From assembly GCA_012522855.1 (NCBI GenBank), contig JAAYJQ010000029.1, positions 59,725 through 123,724 of the forward strand: DNA of 64,000 bases, written 5' to 3'. The notes beneath the pieces were generated by a model. It saw nothing but the letters and a program-made list of their open reading frames with translations, was not told the origin of the DNA and ran no database searches. A program made the position numbers and the translations under genes. The stretch comes from Bacteroidales bacterium (GTDB lineage Bacteria > Bacteroidota > Bacteroidia > Bacteroidales > UBA932). Shown in pieces: positions 26,234-35,077 of this stretch (within the stretch, counting starts at the first letter, position 1; each line of letters begins with the position of its first letter).

Positions 26234-26266
26234 CGATTTTTCGAAACTTAGGGCGATCAAGGTTTG

Positions 26267-26274
26267 CAAATATA
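26267..26274 (-). promoter_or_regulatory. promoter -7 element of the U32 gene
   Basis: The minus strand reads TATATTTG, about 33 nt before the ATG at 26233. It is part of a divergent promoter pair with malQ. Confidence 0.65.
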
Positions 26275-26294
26275 GCCATTTTAGAAATTTTCGT

Positions 26295-26302
26295 TACATT
26301 TG
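26295..26302 (+). promoter_or_regulatory. promoter -7 element of malQ, 6 nt from the ATG
   Basis: TACATTTG matches TAnnTTTG. Six bases separate it from the ATG at 26309, pointing to a leaderless transcript. Confidence 0.6.
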
Positions 26303-26308
26303 TATACT

Positions 26309-28717
26309 ATGCAAATCAAGATCAGTTTAGAGTATTTTACCCAGCCTGGGGAAACCCTCTTCATGAAACTTGGCGACAAGAAGATCATGGAGATGGAATA
26401 TGTCATGGAGGGAACCTGGATGGCCTCTTTCCGGGCACCCGCTTCTGCAAAATCCATCGTGTACGGCTTTGAAGTGCGCCGGGACGGAAAATGCCTCCGT
26501 CAAGAATGGGAGCTTCACAAAATCGACCTGCCGACTTCCCTACGCGGAATCAAGGAGATCATCGTCCGGGACAGCTGGCACGAACGTCCCGCGGAATCCC
26601 CTTTCCTGTCCAAGGCTTTTACGGACGTCATCTTCAGAAGAACCGTTTCTGTCGAACAGGAGCAGAAAGCGGGGAATCTTATTTTCCTGTTCTTGGATTC
26701 CCAGGTGCGCAGCGACGAAGTCCTGGCGCTGGCGGGAGGGGGAGACGCTTTCGGCAATTGGAAGAAGTTTTTCCTGATGTCGGATGCATCCTTTCCCTAT
26801 TGGAGCCTTTGTCTTGATGTCTCGGAGCCGCTCGAGTACAAGTTCGTCGTTCTGGACAAGGAAACCTTGACACCCAAGCGGTGGGAGAAAGGGCCGAACT
26901 ATTTCCTGGCGGAAGTTCCTTCGAAAGGGAGCCTCCTCATCATCCGGAACCGCCCTCCTCGGTTTGACCGAGTTCCCTGGCGCGGAGCAGGGACAGCGAT
27001 TCCGGTTTTCTCGCTGCGGAGCGAAGACAGCTTCGGGGTCGGGGAGTTCCGCGATCTCGAGAAGTTGGCGGATTGGGCGGCGCAGACCGGACAGAGCGTC
27101 CTCCAGCTCCTTCCGATCAACGATACGACCATGACCGGAACCTGGACGGACTCCTATCCCTACAACGCCAACTCTACCTTTGCCCTGCATCCGCAGTTCC
27201 TGCATCTGCCGGACGTCGGGGTGAAAGCGGACAAGGAATATCTGTCTCTGCGGCAGGAATTGAATGCCCTGCAGACGGTGGACTACGAACGTGTCAATCG
27301 GGAGAAAACGCGCCTGCTGAAGGCTGCCTTCAAGAAAAACGGCCGTCAGGTGCTTTCTTCCGAAGCCTATCAGGCTTTCCTGCGGGAAAACGAACACTGG
27401 CTCCTCCCGTACGCCGCTTTCTGTGTCCTGCGCGACGAGAACGGCACCGCGGAATTCGGGAAATGGAAGGAACTCTCCGAATATAACCGGGAAAAGGTTG
27501 CCGCCTTCTGCGTGGCGCGTAGGCCGGAAGTGGATTTCCATTGTTATGTCCAGTATTTCCTGGACAAGCAGTTGAAAGAAGCCGTTCAATATGCCCATTT
27601 CAAGGGCGTCGCGATCAAGGGCGATCTGCCGATCGGAATCAGCCGTACCAGTGTGGACGCCTGGCAATGGCCGAAACTGTTCAACCTGGATTCCCAGGCC
27701 GGCGCTCCGCCCGATGCCTTCTCCGCCGACGGACAGAACTGGGGTTTCCCGACCTACAACTGGGAAGAGATGGCCAAGGACGGCTATGCCTGGTGGAAAT
27801 CCCGCCTGGGCAAGATGAGTGAATATTTCGACGCCTTCCGCATCGACCATATTCTCGGCTTTTTCCGCATTTGGGAGATCCCGCTCGGCATCCAGTCCGG
27901 CTTGCTTGGACATTTCAATCCCGCGCTTCCGTATTCGGCGGACGAGATCCGGGGCAGGGGATTCGATCCCGATTCGGAACTGTTCGTTCCGGATCCGCGC
28001 CGGAAGGGCTGGTTCCATCCCCGCATCGGCTCGCAGCAGACCGGGGACTACAAGTCGCTGAACGATGTGATGAAGCAGGAATACAACGGGCTGTACGATG
28101 ATTTCTTCTATCGCCGCCACAATGCCTTCTGGAGGGATACGGCCATGAAGAAACTTCCGGCCCTGCTGGATTCCACCAAGATGCTGGCCTGCGGGGAAGA
28201 TCTCGGCATGATTCCGGATTGCGTTCCGGAAACGATGCAGGAACTGCACATCCTCTCTCTGGAAATCCAGCGTATGCCGAAATCACCTGAAAAATTGTTC
28301 GGCGATCCGGCTTCCTACCCGTATCTGTCGGTCTGCGCGACCGGCACGCACGACACTTCGTCCTTGCGTGGCTGGTGGGAGGAAGACCGCGGCTTGACCG
28401 AGCGTTTTTATCGCGAGATGCTTCACGGAGAAGGCGAGGCGCCACTCAATTGCGACCCTTGGATTTGCGAACGGATCCTTGTTCAGCATCTGCAGGCCCC
28501 GTCCATGCTGATGATCGTTCCGCTGCAGGATTGGACATCAATCGACGAAACGGTCCGTTATCCCGGTGATCCGCAGGACGAACGGATCAATATTCCGGCC
28601 AATCCCCGCCACTACTGGCGCTGGAGAATGCACTTCACCCTTGAAGACCTCCTGTCCAAGACCGCGTTCAACGATCGTCTCGGAAACATGATCCGGGAAT
28701 CCGGTCGCGGGATCTGA
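26309..28717 (+). CDS. malQ: 4-alpha-glucanotransferase with two N-terminal CBM20 modules (DPE2-like, GH77)
   Basis: An 802-residue cytoplasmic disproportionating enzyme acting on maltose, maltodextrin and glycogen. Two starch-binding CBM20-type modules occupy about residues 1-105 and 110-220 (DAFGNWKKFFLM...PYWSLCLDVSEPLEYKFVVLD is typical of the second). The GH77 barrel starts at GTAIPVFSLRSEDSFGVGEF. Catalytic segments are DAFRIDHILGFFRIWEIP (nucleophile Asp), CGEDLGMIPDCV (acid/base Glu) and GTHDTSSLRGWWEED (third Asp). The layout matches plant DPE2 and Bacteroides MalQ rather than the short E. coli enzyme. The start is ATG 26309, since the TTG at 26300 lies within the promoter. It has no operon partners. 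Confidence 0.94.
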   Translation: MQIKISLEYFTQPGETLFMKLGDKKIMEMEYVMEGTWMASFRAPASAKSIVYGFEVRRDGKCLRQEWELHKIDLPTSLRGIKEIIVRDSWHERPAESPFLSKAFTDVIFRRTVSVEQEQKAGNLIFLFLDSQVRSDEVLALAGGGDAFGNWKKFFLMSDASFPYWSLCLDVSEPLEYKFVVLDKETLTPKRWEKGPNYFLAEVPSKGSLLIIRNRPPRFDRVPWRGAGTAIPVFSLRSEDSFGVGEFRDLEKLADWAAQTGQSVLQLLPINDTTMTGTWTDSYPYNANSTFALHPQFLHLPDVGVKADKEYLSLRQELNALQTVDYERVNREKTRLLKAAFKKNGRQVLSSEAYQAFLRENEHWLLPYAAFCVLRDENGTAEFGKWKELSEYNREKVAAFCVARRPEVDFHCYVQYFLDKQLKEAVQYAHFKGVAIKGDLPIGISRTSVDAWQWPKLFNLDSQAGAPPDAFSADGQNWGFPTYNWEEMAKDGYAWWKSRLGKMSEYFDAFRIDHILGFFRIWEIPLGIQSGLLGHFNPALPYSADEIRGRGFDPDSELFVPDPRRKGWFHPRIGSQQTGDYKSLNDVMKQEYNGLYDDFFYRRHNAFWRDTAMKKLPALLDSTKMLACGEDLGMIPDCVPETMQELHILSLEIQRMPKSPEKLFGDPASYPYLSVCATGTHDTSSLRGWWEEDRGLTERFYREMLHGEGEAPLNCDPWICERILVQHLQAPSMLMIVPLQDWTSIDETVRYPGDPQDERINIPANPRHYWRWRMHFTLEDLLSKTAFNDRLGNMIRESGRGI

Positions 28718-28741
28718 TTCCCGGAATGGCGGACGCGCAGC

Positions 28742-29656
28742 CTACTGTTCCGGAAAGAAGGTGATTGTGTTCTCGTCTTCGTTCCCGTACTGGAGCGCGT
28801 AAGCGTTTCCGGTAGGGGTTTCGCGGTAGTAGACCGCCATGTAGTGCAGGTCGGGATGCTCCTGCTTGAATTTTTCGATGGCCGAGCAGGCCGGTTCCGG
28901 CAGCGCGGCGCCTTCTTCCAAGCGGGTCATGCTTCTGTCCCATTCCCAAACCGAGCTGGAGCTCATGGAACGGAACCAGACACGGGTCATTTTGCCTTGA
29001 TGCAGTACGAAGAACATTTGGTCTCCCGAATCGTTCACGCAGCCTCGGATGTCGGCTTCGGGATACCGGTCGCGGATGAAGGCGAGCGCGGAATCAAATC
29101 CCATAAAGAACACCGGTCGGTTGCGGTTGAAGTGCGAGGCTTCGAGGACACGGCCGTCCGCGTTGATCAGCACGTTGCAGATCCAGAACGTCCGATCGTC
29201 TCCCGCCGCTTCGTCTTTCTTCAGGAAGTGAAAGTGGTAGCCGACATGGGAAATGCCCCGCCGTTCGAGCCGGTAGATGTATTCATTGCCGGAAGGATAG
29301 TCGGCGTTCTCAGTGATCTCGAGCGCTGCATAGGCTCTGCGCACAGGGGAAGGCAGCTGCAGGAGGAAAGTCTCCTTGTTGAGTTCCGTCGCGGTGAGTT
29401 CCCAGACATTGTGCCGGTACGCGACGAGAACCGAGTTGTCCGATTTGTCTTTGAAAGAAATTCGAATCAAGTCCTCTCCGTTCCAGGGCTTGGGATCACG
29501 GGCGTCCGGGAAGCGGGCATAAAAATCATTCCGCACGACTTCCGGGAGCCTCATCATTTCGGATGAGGTTATTGCATTTTCTTTCTGATCGCAGCCGGCC
29601 AGAAGAATGAGGGCGCCGATGGCACCAAGGAGTGGTCGCATGCTGAAAAGTTTCAT
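28742..29656 (-). CDS. lipoprotein with PepSY-like domain, function unknown
   Basis: A 304-residue exported lipoprotein. The signal MKLFSMRPLLGAIGALILLAGC has an excellent lipobox (LAGC, Cys22). LPEVVRNDFYARFPDARDPKPWNGEDLIRISFKD... and the later strands resemble PepSY-like (putative beta-lactamase-inhibitor-like) repeats, of which two or three may be present. It is otherwise unrecognised. It has its own promoter 30 nt upstream and is transcribed toward malQ. Confidence 0.7.
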   Translation of the reverse strand: MKLFSMRPLLGAIGALILLAGCDQKENAITSSEMMRLPEVVRNDFYARFPDARDPKPWNGEDLIRISFKDKSDNSVLVAYRHNVWELTATELNKETFLLQLPSPVRRAYAALEITENADYPSGNEYIYRLERRGISHVGYHFHFLKKDEAAGDDRTFWICNVLINADGRVLEASHFNRNRPVFFMGFDSALAFIRDRYPEADIRGCVNDSGDQMFFVLHQGKMTRVWFRSMSSSSVWEWDRSMTRLEEGAALPEPACSAIEKFKQEHPDLHYMAVYYRETPTGNAYALQYGNEDENTITFFPEQ

Positions 29657-29686
29657 AATTGAAATCGTTTTTTCGTTTTAAGTTCA

Positions 29687-29694
29687 CAAAGATA
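29687..29694 (-). promoter_or_regulatory. promoter -7 element of the PepSY-like lipoprotein gene
   Basis: The minus strand reads TATCTTTG, 30 nt before the ATG at 29656. Confidence 0.65.
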
Positions 29695-29836
29695 AGCATT
29701 TTCGGAGAAAATGTTCGTTTTTGTGAAAAAAAACTTAGCGGAGACCAAGGAAGGCTTATTGCTGATTGCACGGGGTGCCGTTGTAGTAGCGGACGACGCT
29801 ACGTTTGATGAGGTACTGGAACAGGGCGTTGAGGCT

Positions 29837-30154
29837 TCAGCAGTTTTTTTCATCGACGCTGCAGGAGCCGTCGGACTTCACGTGGCGGTATTGCACCTGA
29901 AAGCCTTGGCCGCGGAGCCAGTCTTCCCAGTTCAGGATGATTTTCCGGTCCTCGTCGACCAGAGCGGGGATGCCGATGTCGTGCGCAGCCTTGGCATGGG
30001 TGAAAATCGGGTGGGTGTCCCGCATTTTCAAGAAGATCGCCAGGTTCCGCATGCTGGCGTTGATGTCCACGAAGGTATAGGGGATGCCGTATTTGTCAAG
30101 GTTTTCTTTGCAGTCCAGGCACCAGGGACACAAATCGCTTCCGAACAGTTTCAT
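29837..30154 (-). CDS. glutaredoxin-like protein
   Basis: A 105-residue thioredoxin-fold protein. The active site CPWCLDC places cysteines at residues 9, 12 and 15 right after the first strand (MKLFGSDL). IPYTFVDINASMRNLAIFLKMRD and GIPALVDEDRKIILNWEDWL complete a glutaredoxin-related fold with its cis-Pro. The C-terminus ends in a Cys-rich CSVDEKNC, similar to other small glutaredoxin-related proteins. The ATG at 30154 is used; the in-frame TTG at 30160 is unlikely. The TGA stop directly follows Cys and is followed by 26 more sense codons in frame (see findings). Confidence 0.82.
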   Translation of the reverse strand: MKLFGSDLCPWCLDCKENLDKYGIPYTFVDINASMRNLAIFLKMRDTHPIFTHAKAAHDIGIPALVDEDRKIILNWEDWLRGQGFQVQYRHVKSDGSCSVDEKNC

Positions 30155-30172
30155 ATACAATCGTCGTTTTCA

Positions 30173-30180
30173 CAAAGATA
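30173..30180 (-). promoter_or_regulatory. promoter -7 element of the glutaredoxin-like gene
   Basis: The minus strand reads TATCTTTG, 18 nt before the ATG at 30154. It is divergent from the feoAB promoter. Confidence 0.65.
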
Positions 30181-30204
30181 GTCGAAAAATACCAATAAAT
30201 GACG

Positions 30205-30236
30205 ATTGCGGAATAAGTCGAATCGATGTATTTTTG
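30205..30236 (+). promoter_or_regulatory. promoter of feoAB
   Basis: ATTG at 30205-30208, 20 nt, then TATTTTTG at 30229-30236. The ATG follows 18 nt later. No obvious Fur-box palindrome was seen around it. Confidence 0.7.
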
Positions 30237-30254
30237 CACCGATTTTTTTAAAAG

Positions 30255-32687
30255 ATGGTACTTTCAGAACTGGAGACGGGCAGGAGGGCCGTGATTGTCA
30301 AGGTCGCGGGCCACGGCGGTTTCCGGAAACGGCTCATCGAGATGGGCTTCCTTCCGGGCAAGACCGTCCGGGTTGTGCTCAACGCTCCGCTGAAGGATCC
30401 CATCGAATATGAAATCCTGGGCTACCGGGTCTCCCTCCGCCGCGAGGAGGCCTCCTTGATCGAAGTGGTCAGCGAGGCTGAAGCCCGTACCCTGATCCCC
30501 CAGCACGACGATTTCAAGGCCCTCTATCCGGATGCCCGCGAGGATGCGGAGTATCTCGAAAGAGCGATGGCGCACATCGCCGCCGAAAAGCGCTTCGAAA
30601 TCCGGGTCGCCTTGGTGGGCAACCCGAACTGCGGAAAGACATCCCTGTTCAACTTTGCGAGCGGCTTGCACGAGCACGTGGGGAACTACGGCGGCGTGAC
30701 GGTGGATGCGAAAGAGGGGAGTCTCATGCACAAGGGCTACCGTATCGTGCTGGTCGACCTGCCGGGTACGTACTCCCTGACGGCTTATTCACCGGAAGAA
30801 CGCTATGTCCGGAAGAATCTTGTCGAGACACCGCCGGACGTGGTCGTGAACGTCGTGGACGCATCCAATCTGGAGCGGAATCTCTACCTGACTACCCAAC
30901 TCATCGACATGAACCTCCGGATGGTGATGGCGTTGAATATGTTCGACGAATTGCAGGCCCGGGGAGACAGCCTGGACATTCTGCAACTGGGCCGCTTGCT
31001 GGGCATGCCGGTCTGTCAGACGGTGGGGCGCACGGGCCGGGGGATCGCCGAGCTCTTCGACACGGTGATCCGGGTTTACGAGCACAATGACGAGACGATT
31101 GCCCGTCATATTCACATCAACCACGGTTCTGAACTCGAACGAAGCATCCTCCGCGTCCAGCGGACGCTTTGGGGCAACACCGGTATCAAAGCGAAGTATT
31201 CCACACGCTACTTGGCGATCAAGATCTTGGAAGACGATGCCGACATCCGCAAGATTGTCGAGACTCTGCCGAACCGGGAGGAGGTGCTGACGGCACGGGA
31301 CGAGGAGGCGAAGCGGATCGAAGCCTTGCTGAACGAATCCGTTGAATCCGCTATCGTGGATGCCAAGTATGCCTTTGTCCAGGGAGCCCTGGCGGAGACG
31401 TATCAACCCCGCCGGGAACAGAAGCCGAAGAAAACCCTGACGGACCGGATCGATGCCGTGGTCACGAACAAGTGGCTGGCATTCCCGATCTTCATTTTCC
31501 TGCTGTTCGTCGTGTTCGAAACGACTTTCGTGCTGGGACGGTACCCGATGGACTGGATTGACTGGCTGGTTGCCCGGCTTGGGAAGTTTGTCTCTACATT
31601 GATGCAGGACGGGTGGCTGAAAGACTTGATCGTCGACGGGATCCTCGCCGGTGTCGGAAGTGTCTTGGTTTTCCTGCCGACCATCCTGATTCTGTACTTC
31701 TTCATCTCTCTGCTGGAGGATTCGGGCTACATGGCACGGGCAGCCTTCATCGTAGACAAGCCGATGCACAAAATCGGCCTGCACGGGAAATCTTTCATTC
31801 CGATGGTAATGGGTTTCGGCTGTAACGTGCCTGCGATCATGGCGACCCGGACTATCGAGAGCCGCAAGTCCCGCCTGGTCACAATCGCGATCATCCCCTT
31901 CATGTCCTGCGCGGGACGCTTGCCGCTCTTCGTGCTGCTCTGCGGTGCCTTCTTTCCCAAAGGAGCGGCGCTTGCGCTATTGGGAATATACCTGTTCGGC
32001 GTTCTGCTGGCGATCCTGTCCGCCCTGCTTTTCGGCAAGTTTGTCAAAGAGGATGACCTGCCGTTCGTGATGGAACTGCCGCCTTATCGGATTCCGACCG
32101 GGAAGGCGATCTGGCGCCATACTTGGGAAAAAGGGAGACAGTATCTCCAAAAAATGGCAACCACGATTTTGGTCGCTTCGGTCGTCATCTGGTTCCTGGG
32201 CTATTTCCCACGCACCCAAACACTTCAGCAAGTCTCCCCGGACGCGGTTTCGATCTTGGAGGCCGATATGCCGTCTTCCCAACTGGAACGATCCTATCTC
32301 GCGCAGATCGGCAAGGCGATAGAGCCCGCGATGCGGCCGATGGGTTTCGACTGGAGATTGGATGTCGGCCTGCTGACGGGCATCGTTGCAAAGGAACTCG
32401 TGGTCAGTTCTCTAGGGGTCATGTACCTGCAAGACAATCCGGAAGCGGTTGGCGCGGATAATGAGAAAAACACGGCTCTTCAGGCCGCGCTGGCGCGCTC
32501 GATGACCTTCCCGACCGCTATCGCGTACATGATCTTTGTCCTGCTCTACTTTCCCTGTATCGCGACCTTCGTGGCCATCAAGAACGAAACCGGCAAGTGG
32601 GGCTGGGCCGTGGCGATCTGCGCCTACACGATCGCTGTGGCCTGGTTGTTCTCCTTCCTCGGCTATCACATCGCTCTTTTCTTCTGA
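30255..32687 (+). CDS. feoB: FeoA-FeoB fusion, ferrous iron transporter
   Basis: An 810-residue inner-membrane Fe(II) uptake protein. Residues 1-75 are a complete FeoA (SH3-like) domain (VLSELETGRRAVIVKVAG...KRLIEMGFLPGKTVRVV). After a linker, the G-protein domain starts near 117, with G1 GNPNCGKTS (123-131), G3 DLPGTYSL and G4-like NMFDE. The membrane part from about residue 405 has the two Gate motifs, including GFGCNVPAIMATRTIESRKSRL and the GLLTGIVAKELVVSSLGVMY repeat. The fused FeoA-FeoB layout is common in Bacteroidetes. No separate feoC is present. The hemerythrin/LuxR regulator lies convergently downstream, which may or may not be functional. Confidence 0.95.
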   Translation: MVLSELETGRRAVIVKVAGHGGFRKRLIEMGFLPGKTVRVVLNAPLKDPIEYEILGYRVSLRREEASLIEVVSEAEARTLIPQHDDFKALYPDAREDAEYLERAMAHIAAEKRFEIRVALVGNPNCGKTSLFNFASGLHEHVGNYGGVTVDAKEGSLMHKGYRIVLVDLPGTYSLTAYSPEERYVRKNLVETPPDVVVNVVDASNLERNLYLTTQLIDMNLRMVMALNMFDELQARGDSLDILQLGRLLGMPVCQTVGRTGRGIAELFDTVIRVYEHNDETIARHIHINHGSELERSILRVQRTLWGNTGIKAKYSTRYLAIKILEDDADIRKIVETLPNREEVLTARDEEAKRIEALLNESVESAIVDAKYAFVQGALAETYQPRREQKPKKTLTDRIDAVVTNKWLAFPIFIFLLFVVFETTFVLGRYPMDWIDWLVARLGKFVSTLMQDGWLKDLIVDGILAGVGSVLVFLPTILILYFFISLLEDSGYMARAAFIVDKPMHKIGLHGKSFIPMVMGFGCNVPAIMATRTIESRKSRLVTIAIIPFMSCAGRLPLFVLLCGAFFPKGAALALLGIYLFGVLLAILSALLFGKFVKEDDLPFVMELPPYRIPTGKAIWRHTWEKGRQYLQKMATTILVASVVIWFLGYFPRTQTLQQVSPDAVSILEADMPSSQLERSYLAQIGKAIEPAMRPMGFDWRLDVGLLTGIVAKELVVSSLGVMYLQDNPEAVGADNEKNTALQAALARSMTFPTAIAYMIFVLLYFPCIATFVAIKNETGKWGWAVAICAYTIAVAWLFSFLGYHIALFF

Positions 32688-32698
32688 AAAGAGAAACT

Positions 32699-32726
32699 GG
32701 ACAATGTTTTGTGTACAGCATTGTCC
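32699..32726. terminator. hairpin between feoAB and the hemerythrin regulator
   Basis: GGACAATG (32699-32706) pairs perfectly with CATTGTCC (32719-32726) over a 12-nt loop. It lies 11 nt after the feoAB stop in a convergent gap, so a bidirectional terminator is likely, although no long T run follows. A smaller repeat TGAAAC/GTTTCA is at 32801-32818. Nothing else is seen in 32688-32845. Confidence 0.45.
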
Positions 32727-32845
32727 TTGAGTGAATTGCTTAATTCAATCGGTCAAAAATACGACGTGTTGAAATCCGTAGTGTTCCGGTTATCAAAGTG
32801 TGAAACGTTGCTGTTTCAAAAGTGACGAGCCGGCACAACGCAATC

Positions 32846-33790
32846 CTATGGCTGCTCGATGGAGTTGATGTCGATCAGGCCGTTCAGGATGGCGTAGACG
32901 GTAAGTCCGGCAACGGTTTTGATGCCGATTTTGCGGGTAATGTTCTTCCGGTGGGTGATGACCGTGTGGATGGACAGGCTGAACCGGTCCGCGATCTCTT
33001 TGTTCAGCATCCCCCTCGCTACACAGGTGAGGATCTCCTTTTCGCGGTCGGAAAGCGCTTCTTCCGCCGCTGTTTTCGAGGAAATGCTCCCCGAAGCGAC
33101 CAAGCCGTTCCGTTCCAGATCCGCGATCATGGGCACCAGTACATTGTCCTCGATGGAGGTATGCCGCGCCAAATCATCCTTCAAAAAATAGAGGTACGAC
33201 AGCACGTCGCCGATCCGGTCGGCTTCGCATTCCTGCGGAAGGTATTTCATGATGAGATCCTTCAGATCTCCCAACTTTTCCAGAAGGTTGCTGTGGTGCT
33301 TCTCAAACTGACGGATGGAAAAGGCCGGATGCTCCTTCCTGTCGATCAAAGCGACCACGTACGGGAAGACCTTGACTTCTTCGTATTCAAAATGTTTTTC
33401 CAGCTCAACTTTGTATTCGGCGAAGAATTTGCGGATGATGTTCTTCCGGCTTTCTTCGCATGGTTCCAGCATTCTTCCGATTGATTCGGACAAGGTCAGC
33501 AGGGCTGTTTTCAGATAGAAATCGTGCGAGGCTTGCAGATAGGCGACAATGCCCCGGATGTCCGCCTTGCGCAGTTCGTCCGGACTCGGAACGAAATCAT
33601 CGAAGGAATAGACGTTGCAAATCAACAAGAAGGTTGCAGGATCCACCCCCGCTCTCCTGCACGCTTCTTTAACAGTGGCTTCTCCGAAGCCGAAGGACAG
33701 CCCGGTACGGGGAATGATCCGCAGCAGATTTGAACTTTGATCAATCAAATCCGCGAGTTTCATCGAGGCGTTGAATACCTGTTTCGCCAT
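32846..33790 (-). CDS. hemerythrin-domain transcriptional regulator with LuxR-type HTH
   Basis: A 314-residue putative sensor-regulator in three parts. Residues ~8-60 resemble the ScdA/YtfE N-terminal (DUF542) region (LADLIDQSSNLLRIIPRTGLSFGFGEATVKEACRRAGVDPATFL). Residues ~85-230 form a hemerythrin-like four-helix bundle with candidate di-iron ligands in ASHDFYL, FEYEEVKVFP, FEKHHSNLLEKL and RHTSIEDNVLVP. Residues ~245-305 are a LuxR/GerE HTH (LSDREKEILTCVARGMLNKEIADRFSLSIHTVITHRKNI). Sensing of O2, NO or iron through the di-iron site is inference from the family. It lies 15 nt after DUF1015 on the same strand. Confidence 0.85.
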   Translation of the reverse strand: MAKQVFNASMKLADLIDQSSNLLRIIPRTGLSFGFGEATVKEACRRAGVDPATFLLICNVYSFDDFVPSPDELRKADIRGIVAYLQASHDFYLKTALLTLSESIGRMLEPCEESRKNIIRKFFAEYKVELEKHFEYEEVKVFPYVVALIDRKEHPAFSIRQFEKHHSNLLEKLGDLKDLIMKYLPQECEADRIGDVLSYLYFLKDDLARHTSIEDNVLVPMIADLERNGLVASGSISSKTAAEEALSDREKEILTCVARGMLNKEIADRFSLSIHTVITHRKNITRKIGIKTVAGLTVYAILNGLIDINSIEQP

Positions 33791-33805
33791 AGCGCGGGCA
33801 GCCGG

Positions 33806-35047
33806 TTAGTCGAGTTTGTGGATCGCGAGACCGGAGCGGAGCTTGGGCTCGAACCACGTGGTCTTCGGAGGCATGATGTTGCCCGTGTCCGAGATCTTGA
33901 TGAATTGATCCATCGAAACAGGAAAGAGGGCGAAGGCAACTTTCATTTCCCCGCTGTCCACCCTGCGTTTCAACTCGCCCAGTCCGCGGATTCCGCCCAC
34001 GAAATCCATGCGCTTGTCGGTCCGGAGCTCCTTGATGCCTAGAATCTTGTCAAGCACGAGGTTCGAGAGTATCGTGACATCGAGCACTCCGATGGGATCC
34101 TGGTCGTCGTAGCGTCCTTCGAGGGTTTCCAGCGAATACCACTTGCCGTCCAGATACATCGAGAAGTTGTGGAGGTGGTCCGGTCGATAGGCCTCGCTGC
34201 CTTTTTCTTTCACGTCGAAATCTTTCCGCAGGGCATCCAGGAATCCCTCGCCCGACAGGCCGTTCAGATCTTTGACCACGCGGTTGTAGTCCAGGATCTT
34301 GAGTTGGCTCTTGGGGAAACAGACCGCCATCACATAGTTGTATTCTTCCTCTCCGGTATGATGGGGGTTCCGCGCTTTCTTCTCGGCGCAGACCCTGACC
34401 GCGGCCGCGGTGCGGTGATGACCGTCTGCCACGTAGAAGGCATCGACATCGTTCTGGAAGATCCGGGTAATCCGGTCGATGGTATCGTCATTGTCGATGA
34501 TCCAAAACTTGTGTCCGAAGTTGTTCTCGTCGGTGAAGGAATATTCGGGTTCCGATTTGACGGCATCCGCGACGATCTGGTTCAGCAGATCGTTATCCCT
34601 GTAGGCGAAGAACACGGGCTCGATGTTGGCGTTCTGGATTTTCACGTGGGTCATCCGGTCGTCTTCCTTGTCTTTGCGGGTAAGCTCATGTTCCTTGATC
34701 TTGCCGGTGACGTAGTCTTCGGTGTGGGCGCAGAGAACCAGTCCGTACTGGGTACGGACGTCCATGGTCTGCGCATAGATATAATAGCATTCCTTTCCGT
34801 CTTGTTTCAACCAGCCTCTGGCTTGCCAGTCCCGGAAATTCTTGACGGCCTTTTCATAGACTTTCGGATCGTGCTCTTCCAGCATCGGATCGAAGTCGAT
34901 TTCCGGCTTGGTAATGTGCAGCAGGGATTTTTCGCCTGCCAGCTGCTGAGCTTCTTCAGAGTTCAGCACATCGTAGGGCGGTGCGGCGACTTCTTTCACT
35001 AGGCTCTTCGGCGGCCGCACCGCCGCAAACGGTTTTACACGTATCAT
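33806..35047 (-). CDS. DUF1015 family protein
   Basis: A 413-residue protein of the DUF1015 family (COG4198). The start at 35047 gives MIRVKPFAAVRPPKSLVKEVAAPPYDVLNSEEA, the family's conserved opening; the frame remains open further up only because it crosses the palindromic element. VADGHHRTAAA is the other signature. The molecular function is unknown. In Bacteroidetes it commonly follows serC-serA, as here, and a link to serine metabolism is suspected only from that context. It is separated from serA by 142 bp containing the 92-bp palindrome. Confidence 0.9.
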   Translation of the reverse strand: MIRVKPFAAVRPPKSLVKEVAAPPYDVLNSEEAQQLAGEKSLLHITKPEIDFDPMLEEHDPKVYEKAVKNFRDWQARGWLKQDGKECYYIYAQTMDVRTQYGLVLCAHTEDYVTGKIKEHELTRKDKEDDRMTHVKIQNANIEPVFFAYRDNDLLNQIVADAVKSEPEYSFTDENNFGHKFWIIDNDDTIDRITRIFQNDVDAFYVADGHHRTAAAVRVCAEKKARNPHHTGEEEYNYVMAVCFPKSQLKILDYNRVVKDLNGLSGEGFLDALRKDFDVKEKGSEAYRPDHLHNFSMYLDGKWYSLETLEGRYDDQDPIGVLDVTILSNLVLDKILGIKELRTDKRMDFVGGIRGLGELKRRVDSGEMKVAFALFPVSMDQFIKISDTGNIMPPKTTWFEPKLRSGLAIHKLD

Positions 35048-35077
35048 ATTGTATTGGTTTTTTATAGGACAGCCTTT

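Noticed and set aside
29711..30181. Plus-strand open frame across the glutaredoxin-like gene
   Set aside because: It covers the conserved glutaredoxin frame on the other strand, which has a promoter and an active-site motif; the plus-strand product matches nothing.
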